Positions 25,228 through 29,285 of a stretch of DNA of 29,285 nucleotides are shown here, piece by piece (the first letter of the stretch is position 1; the number at the start of each line of letters is the position of its first letter). The position numbers were made by a program, and so were the translations under genes. The notes under the pieces are model-generated. The model saw only the letters and a list, made by a program, of their open reading frames with translations. It was not told where the DNA came from and did no database searches. Origin of the DNA: Bacteroidia bacterium (lineage in GTDB: Bacteria > Bacteroidota > Bacteroidia > Bacteroidales > Azobacteroidaceae); contig BNYG01000027.1 in assembly GCA_026000155.1 (NCBI GenBank), positions 1 to 29,285 on the forward strand, written 5' to 3'.

Positions 25228-25863
25228 ATGAAAAAACGGGAATTTTTGACAGCGGAAATAGATGTCGCTACCCCAAAGTTGAATAAGAAAGTATTAGTGT
25301 TTCTGGCAAAGGCGTTTGAGACCATGGAATTTTGTGTTTTTATAGATGTTCTTGGTTGGGCAAGAGTTGATTATGGACATAATTTGTTCGTTGATACTTG
25401 TGGTTTTACCGAAAAAGTTATAAGCGCTTTTAATGTACCTGTAATAGTAGATAAAACCATTGGAGAAATAAACGTTGACGAATATGACGCCTTGGCAATA
25501 CCTGGTGGATTTGGGGAATTTGGTTTTTATGAAGACGCATATAACGAAAGATTCTTAGAATTAATTAAGGAATTTAATGCAAAAGGTAAAATTATTGCGA
25601 CAGTTTGTTCCGGAGCATTCCCTTTAGGAAAAAGTGGAGTTCTTAAGAATCGGAAAGCAACTACTTACCACTTACAAAACGGCTATTGGCAAAATAAACT
25701 GAAAGAATTTGGAGTGAATGTTGTGAACGAACCAATAGTAGTTGATGGTAATATTATTACGTCTTATTGTCCGGCGACAGCTCCAAATGTCGCATTTGAA
25801 TTATTAAAAATGCTGACCTCAAAAGAAGAAATGGCCGTAATAAAAAAAGCTATGGGATTTTAA
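25228..25863 (+). CDS. DJ-1/PfpI family protein
   Basis: This is a 211-residue DJ-1/PfpI (class I glutaminase-like) fold protein. The nucleophile elbow is [11 protein letters not shown] with Cys127. The conserved acidic partner region is AFETMEF (Glu31/Glu34), and the loop [11 protein letters not shown] is at 90-100. An extra N-terminal about 18 residues precede the first strand (KKVLVFLA). Family members include chaperones, glyoxalases and amidases, and the activity cannot be decided by eye. The codons look more AT-rich than those of the preceding gene. The stop shares the bases TTAA (25860-25863) with the converging pyrC stop. Confidence 0.87.
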   Translation: MKKREFLTAEIDVATPKLNKKVLVFLAKAFETMEFCVFIDVLGWARVDYGHNLFVDTCGFTEKVISAFNVPVIVDKTIGEINVDEYDALAIPGGFGEFGFYEDAYNERFLELIKEFNAKGKIIATVCSGAFPLGKSGVLKNRKATTYHLQNGYWQNKLKEFGVNVVNEPIVVDGNIITSYCPATAPNVAFELLKMLTSKEEMAVIKKAMGF

Positions 25864-27239
25864 GAAGAATGCTCAGCCTCTTTCCCTCTGAAATCTTCGT
25901 CAAAGGTTCCGTTGTCATAAACTAATTTTCCGTTGACAAATGTTTTGACTACTTTGTGGGAAAAAATTTGCCCTTCCAAAGGCGACCAACCGCATTTGTA
26001 CAACAGATTGTCTTTGGTAACCGTCCATGATTGATTGGGGTCAACCAAAACCAAATCGGCATAATAGCCTTCGCGGATATAGCCCCGGTCTTTGATTCCG
26101 AATAATTCCGCCGGAGCATGAGCCGTTTTTTCGACTACTAATTCTTTCGTAAAAACACCTTGCCGGCATAATTCCAGCATCACCGTCAAAGCGTGTTGAA
26201 CCATCGGACCGCCGGAAGCGGCTTTCAGGCAGGAACCTTGCTTTTCTTCCCAAGTATGTGGAGCGTGGTCTGTTGCTACTACGTCGAGTTTTCCGTCAAT
26301 CAATGCCTGTCGTAAAGCATCGCGGTCGGCTTTGGTTTTGATGGCCGGATTCCACTTGATGCGATTCCCCAAACGGGCATAATCTTCTTCGCTAAACCAC
26401 AAATGATGAATGCAGACTTCTCCGGTTATTCGTTTGACTATTTTGTCATTGCGGGCCTGATCCGCAATCCCATGAGGGCTTGCCTCCAGCAATTCCATTT
26501 CTTTTGCCGTGGACAAATGAAACAAATGCAAACGCGTATTGTGTTTTTTTGCCAACGCAACTGCCTCATTCGAAGAAATATAACAAGCCTCGCAACTGCG
26601 TATTTTGGGATGAAAAGAAATATCCAAATCTTCGCCGAAGGCTTGGATGTATTTTTCCTTATTGGCGCGGATAATCTTTTCGCTTTCGCAATGAACCGCA
26701 ATGATTTGCCGGATTTCCGCGAATATTTTTTCTAAAGCATCGACATTATCCACCAACATATTTCCGGTGGACGAACCCATAAATACCTTAACGGCAGTTG
26801 CTCGCCCGGCGCCTTCTTTTTTCAATTCGTCCAGATTATCATTGGTCGCGCCGATAAAAAACGAATAATTCGCCACGGATTCTTTTGCTGCCAATGCAAA
26901 TTTATCATTTAAAGCTTCAACGGTAGTAGTTTGCGGAATCGTATTCGGCATATCCATAAACGAAGTAATGCCACCGGCAACGGCGGCTCTCGATTCGCTG
27001 TGAATATCGCCCTTGTGCATCAATCCCGGTTCGCGGAAATGCACCTGGTCATCAATCATACCGGGCAATAACAGCAGACCGGTAGCGTCGATGATTTGGG
27101 TGCACGGTTGGGTATCGTGTACCGTGAACCGTGAACCGTGAACCGGATATATGGCGGCAATTCGTTCCCCCTCAATCCATACATCCGCCTGGTATTGAGC
27201 GCCTTCGTTGATAACCGTTGCGTTTTTAATTAGGATCAT
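25860..27239 (-). CDS. pyrC: Dihydroorotase (amidohydrolase), with two unusual insertions
   Basis: This 459-residue enzyme closes carbamoyl-aspartate to dihydroorotate in pyrimidine synthesis. Motifs are [20 protein letters not shown] (metal region; the first His of the usual HxH is Gln, as in relatives from this phylum), [13 protein letters not shown] with the probable carboxylated lysine, [16 protein letters not shown], and the catalytic VATDHAPH. Two stretches look foreign. One is at about residues 32-41 (within [15 protein letters not shown]), encoded by a 7-bp tandem repeat. The other is at about 253-267 ([15 protein letters not shown]), encoded by a small palindrome. Both keep the frame. 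The start overlaps the stop of the upstream glycosyltransferase as ATGA, so the two are one operon. Confidence 0.93.
   Translation of the reverse strand: MILIKNATVINEGAQYQADVWIEGERIAAIYPVHGSRFTVHDTQPCTQIIDATGLLLLPGMIDDQVHFREPGLMHKGDIHSESRAAVAGGITSFMDMPNTIPQTTTVEALNDKFALAAKESVANYSFFIGATNDNLDELKKEGAGRATAVKVFMGSSTGNMLVDNVDALEKIFAEIRQIIAVHCESEKIIRANKEKYIQAFGEDLDISFHPKIRSCEACYISSNEAVALAKKHNTRLHLFHLSTAKEMELLEASPHGIADQARNDKIVKRITGEVCIHHLWFSEEDYARLGNRIKWNPAIKTKADRDALRQALIDGKLDVVATDHAPHTWEEKQGSCLKAASGGPMVQHALTVMLELCRQGVFTKELVVEKTAHAPAELFGIKDRGYIREGYYADLVLVDPNQSWTVTKDNLLYKCGWSPLEGQIFSHKVVKTFVNGKLVYDNGTFDEDFRGKEAEHSS
26448..26468. repeat. REP-like palindrome inside pyrC
   Basis: ATTGCGG (26448-26454) and CCGCAAT (26462-26468) are exact inverted arms around a 7-base spacer. 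The surrounding bases (GTC before, CCCATGAG after) give the look of the dispersed extragenic palindromes common in many bacterial genomes. Here it is read through in frame as GIADQARND. Confidence 0.75.
27117..27144. repeat. Four-copy 7-bp tandem repeat inside pyrC
   Basis: GTGTACC followed by three GTGAACC units (27117-27144). Since seven is not a multiple of three, each copy is read in a different frame, encoding residues of about 32-41. Gain or loss of a single unit would break the gene. Confidence 0.9.
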
Positions 27240-27973
27240 TTCTTTTGTGGATAGGTATGGAAAAGACTGTGTCCTTTCAATCGAATGACACCAAAAAAAG
27301 CTTCATTAAAAATGCCTCCGTTCATTTTGGAAACCCCTTCTACCCGGTTGATAAAGATAATGGGGACTTCCTTCAACACAAATCCGCTTTGGGAGGCGGT
27401 GTATTTCATTTCAATCTGGAAAGCATAGCCTTTGAAACGGATTTTATCCAAATCAATCGTTTCCAATACTTCCCGGCGGTAACATTTGAATCCGGCGGTT
27501 GTATCGTTTATCTTCAATCCCGAAATAAATTGCACATATTTAGATGCAAAATAGGAAAGCAGCACCCGGGAAATAGGCCAATTCACCACATTGACGCCAC
27601 TCACATACCGGGAACCGATAGCGACATCCGCTCCTTCTTCCGAACAGGCTTTGTATAAACGAATTAAATCGTCCGGATTGTGGGAAAAATCGGCATCCAT
27701 CTCAAAGATATATTCATAATCGCGTTGCAAAGCCCATTTAAATCCCGCAATATAAGCCGTTCCCAAACCCAATTTTCCTTTCCGTTCGAGCAGATACAAA
27801 CGGCCGGGAAATTCTTTTTGCAAGGTTTTGACAATTCCGGCAGTCCCGTCGGGTGAACCGTCATCAATGATTAGTAAATCAAAAGGTTTATCCAAAGAAA
27901 ATACCTTGCGGATCATCTTTTCGATATTCTCTTTTTCATTATATGTAGGAATGATAACGATGCTGTCTGTCAT
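27236..27973 (-). CDS. GT2 glycosyltransferase, polyprenol-phosphate mannosyltransferase type
   Basis: This 245-residue protein resembles dolichol/polyprenol-phosphate mannose synthase, which transfers a sugar from a nucleotide to a lipid phosphate on the inner membrane face. The GT-A fold starts [16 protein letters not shown], with the nucleotide site [16 protein letters not shown], the metal motif [10 protein letters not shown] (DAD), and the product-site region [19 protein letters not shown]. There is no transmembrane GtrA-like tail at this length. It lies upstream of pyrC with an ATGA overlap and is divergent from the NikR-like gene. Confidence 0.9.
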   Translation of the reverse strand: MTDSIVIIPTYNEKENIEKMIRKVFSLDKPFDLLIIDDGSPDGTAGIVKTLQKEFPGRLYLLERKGKLGLGTAYIAGFKWALQRDYEYIFEMDADFSHNPDDLIRLYKACSEEGADVAIGSRYVSGVNVVNWPISRVLLSYFASKYVQFISGLKINDTTAGFKCYRREVLETIDLDKIRFKGYAFQIEMKYTASQSGFVLKEVPIIFINRVEGVSKMNGGIFNEAFFGVIRLKGHSLFHTYPQKK

Positions 27974-28000
27974 GACCTTATTGTTTTATGAAATTCGGTT

Positions 28001-28032
28001 CAAAGATAGAGAAATAATCGTATCTTTGCAAG
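28001..28032 (-). promoter_or_regulatory. Predicted promoter for the glycosyltransferase-pyrC operon
   Basis: Minus strand: CTTG (28032-28029), 20 bases, then TATCTTTG (28008-28001). The -7 box is perfect and the -33 box has one change. Transcription would start near 27995, about 22 bases before the start codon at 27973. Confidence 0.6.
28021..28028 (+). promoter_or_regulatory. Predicted -7 box for the NikR-like gene
   Basis: TATCTTTG is a perfect -7 match 16 bases before the ATG at 28045. The -33 position (27997-28000, GGTT) is poor. The box lies inside the promoter of the divergent glycosyltransferase operon, so one regulator could act on both. Confidence 0.5.
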
Positions 28033-28044
28033 AAAATCAAAATT

Positions 28045-28446
28045 ATGGCGGTTACACGTTTTGGCGTTTCATTGGAACAGGATTTGCTTGAGGCATTGGA
28101 TACTTTTGTTCAGGATAATTCGTATGCCAACCGGTCGCAAGCGATCCGGTCTTTGATAGAAAAAAATATCGTAGAGAAGAAATGGCTGTGCAACAGTCAT
28201 GTAGCCGGCGCCATTGTCTTGGTTTACGATCCGAAGAAAAACGATGTTGCTACTCATTTATTAACCATCCAACAATCTCATACACAAAATATATTGTCCA
28301 CCCAACGGTTTTTCCGTGAGAATAATTTATGCCTCGAAATTATTGCCGTAGAAGGAAACGCCCAACAACTAACCCGGCTTTCCGACGAAATTATTTCCCT
28401 CAAAGGAGTTGTTCATGGTAAATTGATTATGAGTCGGGTAGATTAA
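28045..28446 (+). CDS. nikR: NikR-family ribbon-helix-helix regulator lacking most nickel ligands
   Basis: This 133-residue protein has a ribbon-helix-helix DNA-binding N-terminus (VTRFGVSLEQDLLEALDTFV, then NRSQAIRSLIEKNIV, residues 3-43) and an ACT-like C-terminal domain. A gap-free alignment by eye to E. coli NikR, anchored on CLEI, puts Gln77, Arg88 and Phe90 where nickel ligands His76, His87 and His89 should be. Only the cysteine (Cys96, E. coli Cys95) remains. So it is recognisably NikR by length and fold, but should not bind nickel in the usual square-planar site. No nickel transporter or nickel enzyme gene is nearby. It could sense something else or act as a metal-independent repressor. 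Confidence 0.85.
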   Translation: MAVTRFGVSLEQDLLEALDTFVQDNSYANRSQAIRSLIEKNIVEKKWLCNSHVAGAIVLVYDPKKNDVATHLLTIQQSHTQNILSTQRFFRENNLCLEIIAVEGNAQQLTRLSDEIISLKGVVHGKLIMSRVD

Positions 28447-28504
28447 AATACAGGTCTAATATTACATGGAGATGTTGAAACCATCAAATAATAATTTAGC
28501 CATT

Positions 28505-28897
28505 TTACACCTCTATTGTTTGTTCTTCAAAATCAATATTCAAATGTTTAAGTTTCAGCAAAAAATCCATTCCTATCAGACCGTCCAAAAACATTGACAC
28601 CTGAATGGGCATAGCAATAACCCTTACATCAAGATTTTCTATAACCTTTCCTAACAATTCTATTTTTGGCAATCTTAATTTTCTTGTGCTTGTTTTCCCT
28701 CCTATGGTTACCAAATTTTCTTTATTCAAAGTTCTTACATCATAACCTAAACGTATAGCAACATCTTCATTGACAACGCTTACAGTTGCACCTGTATCCA
28801 GAATGAAACTGAACTCTCTTAAATCACCCTTGTTGTCGGTAATGATAGGAACGATTTTTATCTTTTTTTCTTCAAGTTTAAAGGTTGTCTGCGTCAT
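28505..28897 (-). CDS. Retropepsin-like aspartic protease
   Basis: This 130-residue protein has the aspartic protease signature FILDTGATVSVV (Asp34-Thr-Gly) and, near the end, GLIGMDFLLKLKHLNIDF, the second hydrophobic-hydrophobic-glycine part. The single domain would have to dimerise to make an active site, as in retroviral proteases. No signal peptide is seen, so it is probably cytoplasmic. Its start overlaps the stop of a small upstream gene as ATGA (28897-28894). No retroelement genes are nearby, so this looks like a standalone bacterial clan AA protease. Confidence 0.9.
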   Translation of the reverse strand: MTQTTFKLEEKKIKIVPIITDNKGDLREFSFILDTGATVSVVNEDVAIRLGYDVRTLNKENLVTIGGKTSTRKLRLPKIELLGKVIENLDVRVIAMPIQVSMFLDGLIGMDFLLKLKHLNIDFEEQTIEV

Positions 28898-29160
28898 AAT
28901 ACCATGGCTATCTCGTTGAATTTATCTAATCTGCGTCCTCCTGTATATTGAATTGTACTGTGATGCGGTTTCAGTTCCAATTCTTTTTTTACAACCATTT
29001 TCTTCGATTTATGCTTATATCGAAAAACACCTTTCAATAATTCAGGAGAATATTTCTCTTTAAATTCAGGATTTTCAATGAGAACAAATCTATCAGGATA
29101 GCGTTCTTTCATACTTTCCCAACTTTCTACTTTTACTTCCTTTTCTACTTTTGCTTCCAT
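28894..29160 (-). CDS. Small protein of unknown function coupled to the retropepsin-like gene
   Basis: This 88-residue charged protein has SWESMKERYPDRFVLIENPEF near the N-terminus and a closing TIQYTGGRRLDKFNEIAMVL. I do not recognise a named domain. The layout (a short protein with 'YP..fvlie.p', then a glycine-containing tail, directly before a retropepsin-like gene) recalls small partner genes seen beside such proteases in other bacteria. The ATGA overlap makes coupled translation likely. It could be the substrate, regulator or targeting partner of the protease. Confidence 0.75.
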   Translation of the reverse strand: MEAKVEKEVKVESWESMKERYPDRFVLIENPEFKEKYSPELLKGVFRYKHKSKKMVVKKELELKPHHSTIQYTGGRRLDKFNEIAMVL

Positions 29161-29172
29161 AATTTTATGCGA

Positions 29173-29285
29173 TTAATTGGTAAAAGCAAAATCAATTCCT
29201 TTATTCGTGAATTTATCCGTATTGACATTCAAAGGTTTACCATCGACCATCGTCGTAGTAATCAAGTTTTTGCCATGTGCATAAT
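29173..29285 (-). CDS. C-terminal end of an unidentified protein (runs off the window)
   Basis: Reading the minus strand from the window edge gives 36 codons ending in TAA at 29175-29173: YAHGKNLITTTMVDGKPLN followed by VNTDKFTNKGIDFAFTN. The frame has no stop and no start in view, and the other two frames stop quickly. It lies 12 bases upstream of the 88-residue gene on the same strand, so it may head the same operon. No family is recognised. Confidence 0.6.
   Translation of the reverse strand, partial: YAHGKNLITTTMVDGKPLNVNTDKFTNKGIDFAFTN

Noticed and set aside
28505..28897. Retroelement or integrated retron because of the retropepsin motif
   Set aside because: No reverse transcriptase, integrase or terminal repeats are present; standalone clan AA proteases are normal in bacteria.

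Overview
The window looks like chromosomal DNA of a Bacteroidota bacterium, most likely order Bacteroidales. The evidence is a SusC/SusD pair, a type IX secretion (T9SS) C-terminal sorting domain with a PorV/PorQ-type barrel, a Rho factor with the long Asn- and Pro/Lys-rich insert seen in this phylum, and repeated promoter boxes of the TTTG-N20-TAnnTTTG type used by the Bacteroidota primary sigma factor. No rRNA, tRNA, CRISPR array, insertion sequence or prophage gene was seen.

Region 1 (1-14510, + strand) is a cell-envelope nutrient and peptidase block. A promoter near 75-82 precedes a SusC-like transporter, a SusD-like lipoprotein and two further lipoproteins (a Calx-beta-type protein and a multi-domain Ig-like protein). 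A strong intrinsic terminator follows at 7266-7310. Twenty-one bases later come three genes joined by start/stop overlaps: a small secreted protein, an S8 subtilisin-like peptidase and a PorV/PorQ-like barrel. A two-domain M16 metallopeptidase follows. There is no glycosidase, so peptides or glycoproteins are a more natural guess for the substrate than a plain polysaccharide.

Region 2 (14533-20810) is housekeeping: rho and tilS on the minus strand, a NodB-type deacetylase divergent from tilS, then nth and pheS on the minus strand. Region 3 (20869-23971) holds a large adenine-specific methyltransferase with an apparent N-terminal nuclease motif (candidate type IIG restriction-modification enzyme). 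It lies downstream of rlmH and has two striking perfect or near-perfect inverted repeats, one inside the gene and one in its promoter region. Region 4 (23923-28446) has a DUF3109 protein coupled to rlmH, a divergent iron-sulfur flavoprotein/DJ-1 pair, a GT2-pyrC operon, and a NikR-family regulator that has lost most of its nickel ligands. Region 5 (28505-29285, minus strand) holds a small two-gene module with a retropepsin-like aspartic protease, behind the tail of a gene running off the window.

The most unusual theme is small repeats, some inside reading frames. pyrC carries both a 7-bp tandem repeat and a REP-like palindrome as apparent in-frame insertions. The methyltransferase has a 19-bp-arm inverted repeat in its coding sequence, and the pheS-nth gap is a 9-bp tandem repeat. 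The S8 peptidase also appears to carry two competing surface-targeting signals. All functional statements rest on motif recognition by eye; no database search or alignment was run.
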